In this document: positions 8,004 through 16,177 of the stretch, in pieces | How the letters are laid out: every line of letters starts with the position of its first letter | Numbering within the stretch: the stretch's first letter is position 1 | Source: CAYQMF01 sp964418595 | GTDB lineage: Bacteria > Planctomycetota > UBA1135 > UBA2386 | Length of the DNA stretch: 64,000 nt | NCBI GenBank assembly: GCA_964418595.1 | Contig: CAYQMF010000007.1 | Coordinates: 36,702-100,701 of the forward strand | Direction: 5' to 3' | Notes under the pieces: generated by a model | The model's database searches: none | What the model was told of the DNA's origin: nothing | The model's input: the letters and a program-made list of their open reading frames with translations, nothing else | Position numbers and translations under genes: made by a program

Positions 8004-8620
8004 CGGCCGCCTCCGTTGCGCGCGGCCAGTTCGATCGCCTCGAACACGCGCGTGTAGGTACCGCAGCGGCAGATGTTGCCCGACATGCAGGTCTTGATCT
8101 GATCGCGCGTCGGGGTGGCGTGGGCGCCGAGGCAGGCGACGCCGGACATGATCATCCCCGGCGTGCAGAAGCCGCATTGCAGCGCGTCACACTCGATGAA
8201 GGCGCGCTGCAGGGGATGCAGTTCGTCCCCGTTGGCGAGGCCTTCGATGGTCTTCAGCTCGGTGCCGACCGCGTCGAGGGCGAGGGTCATGCACGAGTTG
8301 ATGGCGACTCCGTCGGCGAGCACCGTGCAGCCGCCGCACGCGCCGCGATCGCAGACCTTCTTGCTGCCGGTCAGGTCGAGGCCGTCGCGCAGCGCGTCGA
8401 GGAGCGTCGTGCGCGGTTCGACCGAGACCTTGCGCGACGATCCGTTGACCTTGAGCGTGATCTCGTGGAGGCCCGGGCGCAGGCGTGTGACCGGCGCTGG
8501 GCGGGTGGTCGCCAGATCGGCGGAGACGGCGCCGCCGGCGACCGCCGCGATCGAGGCACCCTTGAAGAAGGAACGCCGGGAGAACCCGGCGCCGTCAGGC
8601 TGGTTGGGATTGGACGGCAT
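8000..8620 (-). CDS. paoA: Tat-exported 2x[2Fe-2S] subunit of a periplasmic aldehyde oxidoreductase (PaoA/YagT type)
   Basis: 206 residues, first gene of the operon. The N-terminus has a twin-arginine signal, SRRSFFKG (R15, R16), followed by a small hydrophobic stretch. A plant-type ferredoxin motif CDRGACGGC (C90, C95, C98) with C110 binds one [2Fe-2S] cluster; C149, C152 (QCGFCTPG) and C184, C186 (CRCGTY) bind the second, nearer the molybdenum. Length and motif order match E. coli PaoA. Its stop overlaps the paoC start. The order here is A-C-B, unlike the A-B-C order of E. coli. Confidence 0.92.
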   Translation of the reverse strand: MPSNPNQPDGAGFSRRSFFKGASIAAVAGGAVSADLATTRPAPVTRLRPGLHEITLKVNGSSRKVSVEPRTTLLDALRDGLDLTGSKKVCDRGACGGCTVLADGVAINSCMTLALDAVGTELKTIEGLANGDELHPLQRAFIECDALQCGFCTPGMIMSGVACLGAHATPTRDQIKTCMSGNICRCGTYTRVFEAIELAARNGGGR

Positions 8621-8719
8621 CGCACTCCTGAGCTGGACGCGGGGAGGATACGGACCGGGGCGGCCCGGTGCAGGGGGATGCCGACTTTCTCGGACGCCGG
8701 AACGGGGGTCGACTCGGGA

Positions 8720-9778
8720 TCAGGGCGCCGACTTCTCCTCCCGGAGCGCGGTGAGCGCGGCCTCGCGCACCCGGGTGGCCATGGTGGCGAGTTCGCGCTT
8801 GCGACCGTCGCGCCGCGCCATGGCCTCGGGATCGGAGACCACCGTGTTGTCGACCTCGGCGATCAGGCGGTCGCGGGTGCGGAGCGCGGTGAGCGCCCCG
8901 TGCACGCGCGCGACGTCGTCGCCGTGCGTCTTCCACAGGTAGTGGAAGCGCGGGACCATGCGGGCGTACATCTCGTCCATCTGCGGGTCGGCGCACACGA
9001 AGGCGGCGGCGCCGGCCTCGATGGTGGTCTTGTATTGCCGGTACGCGAGCGCCTTGTCGCGGATCTGCGCGTACAGCCGGGTGCGCCGCGCATCGGCCGG
9101 GATCGGCGAGCGGTAGGAGCGATCGCCGAGGACCTGCACCGCGAAGGGGATCACGTCGACGTCGGGCATGTTGAGCGTGTTGCCCCCGTACCAGGCCTCG
9201 TAGATGGTGACGCCTTCGTACACGCCGCCGTCCAGGTCGGCGTACGCGTGCTCGAAGTAGGCACGCAGCGGTGCCTGTCGCGCGTCCCAGTCGAGCGCGG
9301 CCTGCACCTTGGCGAAAGCATGGTCGGTGCCGGGCGCGTAGCCGTGCAGCAGGTTCTCGAAGCGTTCGCGGAAGGAAGGGGCCTTCGGCTCCTTGACCAG
9401 GGTGCCCTTGGCCCAGTCGTACGCCACATGCCGGTGCAGGTCGGCGAGCACGTCGACGCGCGGGGCGGCGGCGCGGACCGCGACGTGCCTCGGGTCGGTG
9501 GGCGGGATCACGACGCGCGCGACCGCGACCCCACCGGTCCATTCGTCGGGATCGAAGTGCGGGCGAGGGCCGCGCACGGGCAGATCCTCCTCCGCTTCGT
9601 GCAGGTTCGCGATGCGCGCGAGCGCCGGCTCGTCCTGCATCTCGCGCAGGCGCTGCTCGACCCGACGCACGACCATCGCCTGGCGCAGGAGCGGCAGCGC
9701 GTCGAAGCGGCGCAGTGCTTCGGCATCGGAGTCCTGGAACTGCGGCGCGCAGAGCGCGAGCAGGGTCGCAACGAGCAT
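8720..9778 (-). CDS. Secreted protein of unknown function, translationally coupled to an amidohydrolase
   Basis: 352 residues from ATG 9778, whose TGATG overlap with the upstream amidohydrolase stop sets the start. The first 13 or so residues (MLVATLLALCAPQ) form a short signal peptide. The rest is Arg/Asp/Ala-rich and largely helical, with aromatic clusters such as GGVYEGVTIYEAWYGGN around 184-200 and many possible acidic and His ligands, but I recognise no family. It follows the D-aminoacylase-like gene in the same operon, so it may be exported with that enzyme and share its substrate. No promoter is evident between them. Confidence 0.7.
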   Translation of the reverse strand: MLVATLLALCAPQFQDSDAEALRRFDALPLLRQAMVVRRVEQRLREMQDEPALARIANLHEAEEDLPVRGPRPHFDPDEWTGGVAVARVVIPPTDPRHVAVRAAAPRVDVLADLHRHVAYDWAKGTLVKEPKAPSFRERFENLLHGYAPGTDHAFAKVQAALDWDARQAPLRAYFEHAYADLDGGVYEGVTIYEAWYGGNTLNMPDVDVIPFAVQVLGDRSYRSPIPADARRTRLYAQIRDKALAYRQYKTTIEAGAAAFVCADPQMDEMYARMVPRFHYLWKTHGDDVARVHGALTALRTRDRLIAEVDNTVVSDPEAMARRDGRKRELATMATRVREAALTALREEKSAP

Positions 9779-11415
9779 CAGGGCGTCTTCTTCGGGTCGG
9801 TGGTGGCTTGCGCCTTGCGGTGGCGCAGCACCATACCGGGGCGGGCGTGCGTGTGGGCGTCGGCCTCGATCACCAGCACGCCGTTGACGAGGACGTAGGG
9901 GATGCCTTCCGGGTCGGCGCGCGGCTCGTCGTAGGTCGCGCGGTCGCGCACGTTGGCCGGATCGAACACCACCACGTCGGCGTGCATGCCCGGCGCGATC
10001 CGGCCGCGGCCTTCGAGCCCGAAGACCTCCGCGGGGAGCGACGTCATCTTCTGCACGGCCAGCGCGAGCGGGATCACCTTGCGTTCGCGCACGTAGTGCC
10101 CGAGCAGGCGCGCGTTGTTGCCGCAGCCGCGTGGGTGGGGGCGGTCGGCGCCCGTGCGGTTGCGGATGCCGGCGTCGCTGGCGATCGCCACGTACGGGGC
10201 GCGCAGGATGCGCTCGACGTCGGGCTCGCACATCTTGTGGTAGACCATGCTCACGCGCGCGCCCTTGGCGTCGGTCATCAGCCGACACGCGGCGTCGGCC
10301 TGTGCGCGCGGGTCGTCCTGTCCCAACAGCAGCCGGGCGACCTCGTGCATGCGCTTGCCGGCGACCTCGGGGTGACCCGGGGCGTTGGCGATCTGCGCCC
10401 AGGCGAGGTCCTCGAACCCGGCGTGTGCCGCGCTGGCGAGGACCGCATCGGCCATCGCCGTGGCGAACGCCGCGTCGGTGGCGAGGCGCTCACCGAACGC
10501 CGCACGCCCGACGCTCAGCTCGCGGGAGGGGAAGAGGACTTCGAGGCCGGTGGAGCTCGCCGTGTAGAGGTACTGGTCGCCGGTGAGGGCGACCCCTTCG
10601 GCGCGCGCAGCCTCGAGCGCTGCAACGATGCGATCGCCGTAGCCCCACACCGCCTTGCCGCTGGCCTTGAGGTGCGAGAGGTGGATGCGGCAGCCGGCCT
10701 CGCGGCCGATGCGGACCGCCTCCGCGATCGAGGTGAGGACCTCGTTGTCTTCGTGCCGCATGTGCGAGGCGTACACGCCGCCGTGCGCTGCGACGACCTT
10801 GCTCAGCGCGATCAGCTCCTCCGTCTCGGCGTAGGTGCCGGGGACGTAGATGAGGCCGGTCGACATCCCGAACGCGCCCTCGCGCATCGCGATGTCGACC
10901 CGCTCCTGCATGCGCTCGAGCTCACTGGCCGTGGGCGCGCGCGGCGCGGTGCGCATCACACTGGTGCGGATCGTGCCGTGACCGATGAGGGTGCCGTAGT
11001 TGAGACTGATCCCCTGCGCCTCCAGGCGCGCGAAGTGGGGGGAGAGCACCGGCACGGAAGAGCCGCAGTTGCCGGTGATGAGCGTGGTCACCCCCATCCG
11101 CAGGAAGTTCTCGGCCTCCGGCTGCCGCGCCGCGTCCTCGTCGGCGTGCGCGTGCACGTCGATGAAGCCCGGGGCGACGACGAGGTCCGTGATGTCGAGG
11201 GTGCGCGTGGCCGGGGTGTCGTCCGCGATGCGCCCGACCGTCGTGATCCGGCCATCCCGGATGCCGACGTCGGCCCGCACGGGCTCCGCGCCCGAGCCGT
11301 CGACGACGAGTCCGCCGCGGAGGATCAGGTCGAGTGGGGTTTGTGCGACGGCGGGCCCGGCGAGGAGCGTGACGGCGAACAGGAGGCGAGACCCGGGGCG
11401 CGTCGATCGCAGCAT
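9778..11415 (-). CDS. Secreted N-acyl-D-amino-acid deacylase-like amidohydrolase
   Basis: 545 residues from ATG 11415. A signal peptide (about residues 1-25, ending GPAVAQ) precedes the metal-dependent amidohydrolase fold: APGFIDVHAHAD (H88, H90) gives the first metal ligands, and TGNCGSS (C117) matches the cysteine-containing loop of D-aminoacylases. Further conserved blocks are ASHMRHE, HLSHLKASG and the C-terminal PGMHADVVVFDP. Enzymes of this family release D-amino acids from N-acyl forms; here it would act outside the cytoplasm, perhaps in D-amino-acid or peptidoglycan-fragment salvage. It heads a two-gene unit with the secreted unknown protein downstream. Confidence 0.88.
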   Translation of the reverse strand: MLRSTRPGSRLLFAVTLLAGPAVAQTPLDLILRGGLVVDGSGAEPVRADVGIRDGRITTVGRIADDTPATRTLDITDLVVAPGFIDVHAHADEDAARQPEAENFLRMGVTTLITGNCGSSVPVLSPHFARLEAQGISLNYGTLIGHGTIRTSVMRTAPRAPTASELERMQERVDIAMREGAFGMSTGLIYVPGTYAETEELIALSKVVAAHGGVYASHMRHEDNEVLTSIAEAVRIGREAGCRIHLSHLKASGKAVWGYGDRIVAALEAARAEGVALTGDQYLYTASSTGLEVLFPSRELSVGRAAFGERLATDAAFATAMADAVLASAAHAGFEDLAWAQIANAPGHPEVAGKRMHEVARLLLGQDDPRAQADAACRLMTDAKGARVSMVYHKMCEPDVERILRAPYVAIASDAGIRNRTGADRPHPRGCGNNARLLGHYVRERKVIPLALAVQKMTSLPAEVFGLEGRGRIAPGMHADVVVFDPANVRDRATYDEPRADPEGIPYVLVNGVLVIEADAHTHARPGMVLRHRKAQATTDPKKTP

Positions 11416-11816
11416 GGGCTACAAGGGTCGCGAATCTTCGCAGCGCGCGCAAACTCGGCGAACCCACAATCTCGCCACGCTGGTGGGACTCGCCACGGCC
11501 GAGCGGCCCTGGAAGCCCCAAACGAGAGCCATCGCCGGCGGCCCGCTCTGGCGTCGCGTAGCGGCGCTGATGGGGCGACGCAAGGGGCGGTTGGTCGGGG
11601 ACGCGCGGCTCTCGCGCGGTCCAAAAAAATTGCAGCAGCGTGATAACCCCACGGCGTTGGCGCTCTAGATGCGTCGTCCACACCCGAGGATCGTGTCCGG
11701 AGGTGGGGACGAAGCTGACGCAAGGCTTCTCCATCTAGGAGATCGCCCACATCGGTGTGGGAGACCTCCGGGGGCGAGATGGAGAAGCCTTCGTTTTCGT
11801 ACGCGGAGACAGAGGA
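11416..11816. other. 400-bp gene-free interval upstream of the amidohydrolase gene
   Basis: No supported coding sequence. It holds the 5' region of the amidohydrolase operon (minus strand, start at 11415), an A-tract (AAAAAAA at about 11625) that stands out in this GC-rich setting, and a long hairpin at 11722-11791, 26 bases beyond the stop of the next minus-strand gene. No convincing -35/-10 pair was found. Confidence 0.5.
11722..11791. repeat. Long nested hairpin with a perfect 15-bp outer stem
   Basis: AAGGCTTCTCCATCT (11722-11736) is the exact reverse complement of AGATGGAGAAGCCTT (11777-11791). Inside, GGAG (11738-11741) pairs with CTCC (11766-11769), and CCCACA pairs with TGTGGG across a TCGG loop. 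The whole 70-base segment can fold into one rod. It lies between two minus-strand genes and could be a terminator, an RNA element or a small mobile repeat. On the plus strand it is followed by CGTTTTCG; on the minus strand no U-tract follows. Confidence 0.75.
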
Positions 11817-12173
11817 TCAGAGTCCGTCGCGGGTCCACGCCCGGAACGTCTCGGCGACCTCCGCGATCCTTCGCCGCTGCACCGCGTCGCCCAGGTCCTG
11901 CCGCTCGATCGCGTCGGCCAGCGTGACGAACGCGGCGCGGAACGCGAGTTCGTCGCGGCGGCACTCGGCGGGGTCGTCGTGCTTGCGCTGCAGCACCTGC
12001 GGGCCGGAGTCCCACAGCCCGCCGTCTTCGGCCCACAGGTCGTCGCCGCACACGGCCAGCGGCAGGTTCGGATCACCTGCTTCCGCCATCGCCACGATCG
12101 GGTCGGCGACCTCGCCCTGCCGGGCGCGGTACTTGTGCAGGAGGGCGGCGATGGTCTTGAGCGCGTCGAGCAT
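11817..12173 (-). CDS. Small cytoplasmic protein of unknown function
   Basis: 118 residues, ATG 12173 to TGA 11817, no signal peptide or membrane segment. The composition is acidic and mainly helical, with a tryptophan-containing loop in the middle (DDLWAEDGGLWDSGPQV) and a helical C-terminal half (FRAAFVTLADAIERQDLGDA). I recognise no family. It lies between the cytochrome gene, 59 bases upstream, and the long hairpin, in the same direction as both neighbours. Confidence 0.6.
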   Translation of the reverse strand: MLDALKTIAALLHKYRARQGEVADPIVAMAEAGDPNLPLAVCGDDLWAEDGGLWDSGPQVLQRKHDDPAECRRDELAFRAAFVTLADAIERQDLGDAVQRRRIAEVAETFRAWTRDGL

Positions 12174-12232
12174 CCGGGGCTGAGCCTATCGGAAACGCGC
12201 GGGCAACCGGCCTCGCATGCCGGCGCCAAGGC

Positions 12233-13765
12233 TCATGGGGCGAGTTCGAGGCGGTGCCAGACCGTGATCGCCTTGCGTCCTCCCGCCTCCGCGTGGCCAC
12301 CGTCCCACACGGCGCAAGCGAAGTGCACGCGTCGGCCGGGCACGAAGCTCACGTCTTCGTGGTCGGCTCCTGCGAGTCGGCGCCGCAGCAGCAGGGTCCA
12401 CCGCCCCTCGTGCCACGTGGCCTTCGCCGCGAGTTCACGCTCGGCGCTGCGGAAGGCGCTCGCGGTGTCGATCCCGCGGCCGTGCGCGGCGCGCGCAGCA
12501 TTGGTCGGGGATCCGACTTCGACGGGCAGTGGCTGCAGCGGGACGTCGGCGCGGGTGCCGTCCAGCCGGGGCTGCAACGCATCGAGGAAGCCCGCGGCCG
12601 CGCGCGGCGGGAAGCTCTGCCACTGCCACACGTGCACCGCGTGCTCCGGCGAACCCATCGCGAGCAGCGGCGGGTCGTCGTCGTCGGACACCTGCAGCGC
12701 AGTCGCGTCGGGGAACGGACCGCGGCTCACGTCGTCGTCGCGGCGCGGGTCGTCCCATTGCAGCCGCACCGCCAGTTCCCGCCCATCGTGCAGGAACGCG
12801 GCGTCGACGACGCGGGCCGGGCTCTTGCGCCACTGCAACGGCGCGAGGACCAGCGACGTCGGCTGCCAGCGCGGGTCGGCGCCATCGGTCGGCAGCTCCG
12901 CGACGCGCTCGGCGCGCAGGTGGAGGCGCCGCTGGACGTAGTGGTCGGCGTGCGCATCCGGGATCAGCGACCGGGTGTAGGCGACGACCGCCGCGGTCTC
13001 TTCGTCGGGCAGATCGATCGCAGGCATGCCCGCGGCGGGCATGCCCGCGCGCACGCGCATGGCGATGGCGTGGGCGCTGGCGCCGCCCTTCAGCACGCCG
13101 GCCGAGAAGTCGCGGGGCCACGCGAGTCCACCCTTGGCGAGGGGTGTCGTCTCGTCGCCGAAACCCTTGCCCTCCGGCCCGTGGCACGCGGCGCAGCGGG
13201 CGGCGTACACCGCACGGCCGGCGGCCAGGGTCGCCGCATCGTTGGCGGTGGCGTTCGGCACGCCGATCTCCGGGCCCGGTTGCATCGCGCGCGTGGCGCG
13301 CGCCTGGGCGTCGGCGACGCTGAGCGATCGTCCTGCGGCACGGGCGTCGGCGAGCAGGTGGTACGCACGGCCTTCGATCGCGAGGTGGCGCACGTAGCGC
13401 ACGAGACCGCGGAGGTCTTCTTCCGGCAGCCAGTCGAACGACGGCATCGTCGAGCCGGGCAGGCCGCGCTCGAGCGTGCGCAGGAGATCCGTGTCGGTCG
13501 GGATGCCGTTCGCCGTGCTCACCAGGTGGAACACGCCGGCGGCGAAGTCGCGCGGCGCGGGCCGCAGGTACTGCACGAGCACGGTGTCGGCGGCGCCGCG
13601 TGGTCCGTGGCAGGCGGCGCAGTGGCGCGTGAACAACGTGGCGGCGCGCGCGTGCTCTGCCGGGTCCGCGGCGACCCCGGCGCAGCCGCCGAGCCCGAGA
13701 GCAGAGACCGCGCCGATCAGCAGGAACAGGCCGCCACCCAGCCACAGCGTGGTTCGCAGTTGCAC
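12233..13765 (-). CDS. Dihaem cytochrome c lipoprotein with a predicted C-terminal haem-b-binding (ethylbenzene-dehydrogenase-like) domain
   Basis: 510 residues from GTG 13765, chosen because it opens directly into a hydrophobic signal ending in a lipobox (LGLGGC, C28); the open frame runs much further upstream but only as a shadow of the neighbouring gene. Two cytochrome c domains follow: CAACH at 49-53 and again at 191-195, each with downstream Met candidates (STMPSFDWLP; GMPAIDLPDEE). The last 220 residues (DAAFLHDGRELAVRLQWDDP and onward) resemble the haem-b subunit domain of ethylbenzene/DMSO-type dehydrogenases. The protein probably sits on the periplasmic face and passes electrons; no catalytic molybdenum subunit lies beside it. 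The C-terminal assignment is by pattern. Confidence 0.78.
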   Translation of the reverse strand: MQLRTTLWLGGGLFLLIGAVSALGLGGCAGVAADPAEHARAATLFTRHCAACHGPRGAADTVLVQYLRPAPRDFAAGVFHLVSTANGIPTDTDLLRTLERGLPGSTMPSFDWLPEEDLRGLVRYVRHLAIEGRAYHLLADARAAGRSLSVADAQARATRAMQPGPEIGVPNATANDAATLAAGRAVYAARCAACHGPEGKGFGDETTPLAKGGLAWPRDFSAGVLKGGASAHAIAMRVRAGMPAAGMPAIDLPDEETAAVVAYTRSLIPDAHADHYVQRRLHLRAERVAELPTDGADPRWQPTSLVLAPLQWRKSPARVVDAAFLHDGRELAVRLQWDDPRRDDDVSRGPFPDATALQVSDDDDPPLLAMGSPEHAVHVWQWQSFPPRAAAGFLDALQPRLDGTRADVPLQPLPVEVGSPTNAARAAHGRGIDTASAFRSAERELAAKATWHEGRWTLLLRRRLAGADHEDVSFVPGRRVHFACAVWDGGHAEAGGRKAITVWHRLELAP

Positions 13766-13797
13766 TCGGTGACAACGTGGCCGGCGCTGCCCGGTTT

Positions 13798-14856
13798 TCA
13801 GCCCGCGAACACGCCGTAGCTGTGCGCGAGGCTCGGTGCGTCGCCGAGCGCGAACACCGAGTGCCAGGCGCACACCCCGGGCGTGGGCGACGGGAGCAGG
13901 AGGACGTCGCCGGGCTCGAGCACCGAGAGCCAGCCGGCGTCGGCGAGGCGTGCCGTGAAGCTCGGGTCGGCGTTGAGCAGCTCGTACAGCGCCGTGTGGT
14001 CGTCTCGGCTCAATGCCTCGCGCGCGGCAGCCTCCGTGACAGGCAGATCGGCTTGCCGGCCGCTGGACGCGTGCGCCGCGATCTGGCGAGCGAGGTCTGC
14101 TTCGGGCAAGGCCAGCCACGCCGTGGCGCCGGCCATCTGGGCGTAGACCACGCCGCGCTGGGTCGGGTCGGCGTCGTGGTGGAAGACGGCGCCGCCGCCC
14201 GGCGCGTTGGAGTACACGATCCGCTCCGACAAGCGGGCCGGCGCCTCGAGCAGCGAGCCGAGCATCTCGAGCAGGGTCTCGTCGCGCGCGAGGAGGAGCC
14301 CCTCCGGAAAGACCGCTTCCGCCAGGCGATCGGACCAGCGCTGGCCGTCGACGTTGCCGTGCCAGTCGTGCAGTTGCTCGGCCCCGCAGGAGAAGCGGAC
14401 GCGCAGCGATTCGTCGCCGTCATCGTGGGCGATCCAGGCGAGCTTGGCCCAGATGTCCCGCCCGCCCCGCGCGCGCTTGCCGTCGGTCAGGCCGGAGACG
14501 AAGACCTTCTCGATCTCGCGCGGCTCGAGGAGGTCGACGCTCGAACCCTCCGGGCGGAACTCGGCGTGTTCCTCGAGGATGGCGAGGATCGCGTCGAGGA
14601 AGCGGCCGCCATCACGGCAGTAGCCGAACAAGGCGAGGCTTTCCTCGATCCAGGGCCGCGCGACGGGGAGCGAGGCCGTGAGATGTTCCGGGAGCGCGAT
14701 CGGCTCGCCGCGCTGCCACGCGGCCGCGAGGTCGGCATCGGGGAGCGTGACCGCGACGTCGCTCGCCGGCGTCAGGAACCCGTGCTCGACCCCGCGCCGC
14801 CGCATCGGCCGGCTGCCGGCAGGGGCTCGAGCGGAGGGAGGGAGCAGGCGCCACAC
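13798..14856 (-). CDS. Cupin/JmjC-like putative Fe(II)/2-oxoglutarate oxygenase
   Basis: 352 residues if started at 14856; an internal ATG at 14805 is an equally good start. The C-terminal half shows a cupin-type metal site: FHHDADPTQRG (His226/227 with Asp228/230) and, about 100 residues later, GDVLLLPSP...WHSVF (His332), the HxD...H spacing of JmjC-like hydroxylases. The segment VYAQMAGATAWLALP between them fits the beta-strand core. Such proteins hydroxylate protein or small-molecule targets; the N-terminal 200 residues are unfamiliar. It lies 52 bases after the exporter permease in the same direction and could be the last gene of that transcript. Family placement is moderate; the substrate is unknown. 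Confidence 0.6.
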   Translation of the reverse strand: MWRLLPPSARAPAGSRPMRRRGVEHGFLTPASDVAVTLPDADLAAAWQRGEPIALPEHLTASLPVARPWIEESLALFGYCRDGGRFLDAILAILEEHAEFRPEGSSVDLLEPREIEKVFVSGLTDGKRARGGRDIWAKLAWIAHDDGDESLRVRFSCGAEQLHDWHGNVDGQRWSDRLAEAVFPEGLLLARDETLLEMLGSLLEAPARLSERIVYSNAPGGGAVFHHDADPTQRGVVYAQMAGATAWLALPEADLARQIAAHASSGRQADLPVTEAAAREALSRDDHTALYELLNADPSFTARLADAGWLSVLEPGDVLLLPSPTPGVCAWHSVFALGDAPSLAHSYGVFAG

Positions 14857-14908
14857 GCACGCACGATGGCGCCGCGCGGGCCGGAGTCAATGACCCCGTC
14901 CCCACGCG

Positions 14909-16177
14909 CTACTCGTGCCGCAGGGCCTCGACCGGATCCATGTTGGCCGCCCGCCAGGCCGGGTAGAGCCCGAACACGATCCCGACGATGGCCGAGATCC
15001 CGAACGCCATCAGCACGTGCTCGGGCTTCGTCACCGTGATGCGGCTCGGATCGATGAGCCGGACGAAGAGAGGGCTGGTGACGCCGAGCGCGACGCCCAG
15101 CAGGCCGCCCGTGCCCGACAGCACGATCGTCTCGACGAGGAACTGCGAGATGATGTTCTTCTTCTTGGCGCCCAGCGCGCGGCGGATGCCGATCTCGCGC
15201 GTGCGCTCCGTCACCGTCGCCAGCATCACGTTCATGATGCCGATGCCGCCGACCAGCAGCGAGATGCTGGCGATGGCACCGAGCACGAGGTTGAAGATGC
15301 GCTTCGTCTCCTCGGCCTGCATGAGCAGGCGCAGCGGAACGATCACCTCGTAGTCCTTCTCCGGGTGCGTCTGCCGGAGCATGTCCTCGACGACGCGCGC
15401 GGTGTCGAGCACCTCGGCTTCGCTGCGGACGCGGGCCTTGATCTCGTGCAGTTCGATGCCGGTGCGCTCGAACGAGCCGCCGGTCATCTTGGTCTGGATG
15501 TCGCCGAACCAGGCGCGCGACGTGCTGATCGGCACGAAGATGCACTGGTCGAGCGTGGGGCCGCGGGCGTTGGAGAGGCCCTGGTACTCGAGCACGCCGA
15601 CGACCTCGAAGCGGTCGCTGCCGGCGAGGAGCGTCTTGCCGAGCGGCTGCTCCAGGGGGAAGAGGGCACGCGCGGCGAGCGCGCCCAGGACGGCGACGTT
15701 CGACTGCCGCACCTCGTCGACCGCGGTGAGCCAGCGTCCCTCCGACACGCGCAGCGCGGACACCTCCGCGAACAGCGGCAGGGTGCCGAGCATGTCGGTG
15801 GGATACCAGTTGGCGCCGTTGCGCGCCTCGCGGCGCGTCTCGCGCACCGGGATGACCATCTCGAGGCTCGGCAGCGTGTCGCGGATGCGGTCGGCGTCGC
15901 GGTACTTGAGGCCGTAGAACTTGGCCGACCACATGCTGCCGCCGCTGGTGTCCTGCTCGGATTCCGGCGGCTTCTGGGTGCGGACGATGATGTTCGTGGA
16001 GCCCAGCGCCTTGATCTGTTGTTGCGCCTCGTAGCTGGCGCCTTCGCCGATCGCGAGCATCGCGATCACCGAGAACACGCCGAACAGCATGCCCAGCATG
16101 GTGAGCGCCGCACGGAGCTTGTGCAGCATCAGGCTCTTGATGCCGAGCCGGAAGGTGCGTGCGGCTTCGAGGATCAT
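14909..16177 (-). CDS. ABC transporter permease, MacB type (MacB_PCD plus FtsX)
   Basis: About 422 residues from ATG 16177, whose ATGA overlap with the ATPase stop fixes the start. An N-terminal membrane helix (LTMLGMLFGVFSVIAMLAIG, about 25-44) is followed by a large periplasmic domain that includes IKALGSTNIIVRTQ, typical of MacB, and a C-terminal three-helix FtsX block (GAIASISLLVGGIGIMNVML; TERTREIGIRRALGAKKKNI). Unlike E. coli MacB, permease and ATPase are separate genes. It is the fourth gene of a tripartite exporter operon with the outer-membrane factor, adaptor and ATPase. The family exports macrolides, peptides, toxins or lipoproteins; the cargo here is unknown. Confidence 0.92.
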   Translation of the reverse strand: MILEAARTFRLGIKSLMLHKLRAALTMLGMLFGVFSVIAMLAIGEGASYEAQQQIKALGSTNIIVRTQKPPESEQDTSGGSMWSAKFYGLKYRDADRIRDTLPSLEMVIPVRETRREARNGANWYPTDMLGTLPLFAEVSALRVSEGRWLTAVDEVRQSNVAVLGALAARALFPLEQPLGKTLLAGSDRFEVVGVLEYQGLSNARGPTLDQCIFVPISTSRAWFGDIQTKMTGGSFERTGIELHEIKARVRSEAEVLDTARVVEDMLRQTHPEKDYEVIVPLRLLMQAEETKRIFNLVLGAIASISLLVGGIGIMNVMLATVTERTREIGIRRALGAKKKNIISQFLVETIVLSGTGGLLGVALGVTSPLFVRLIDPSRITVTKPEHVLMAFGISAIVGIVFGLYPAWRAANMDPVEALRHE

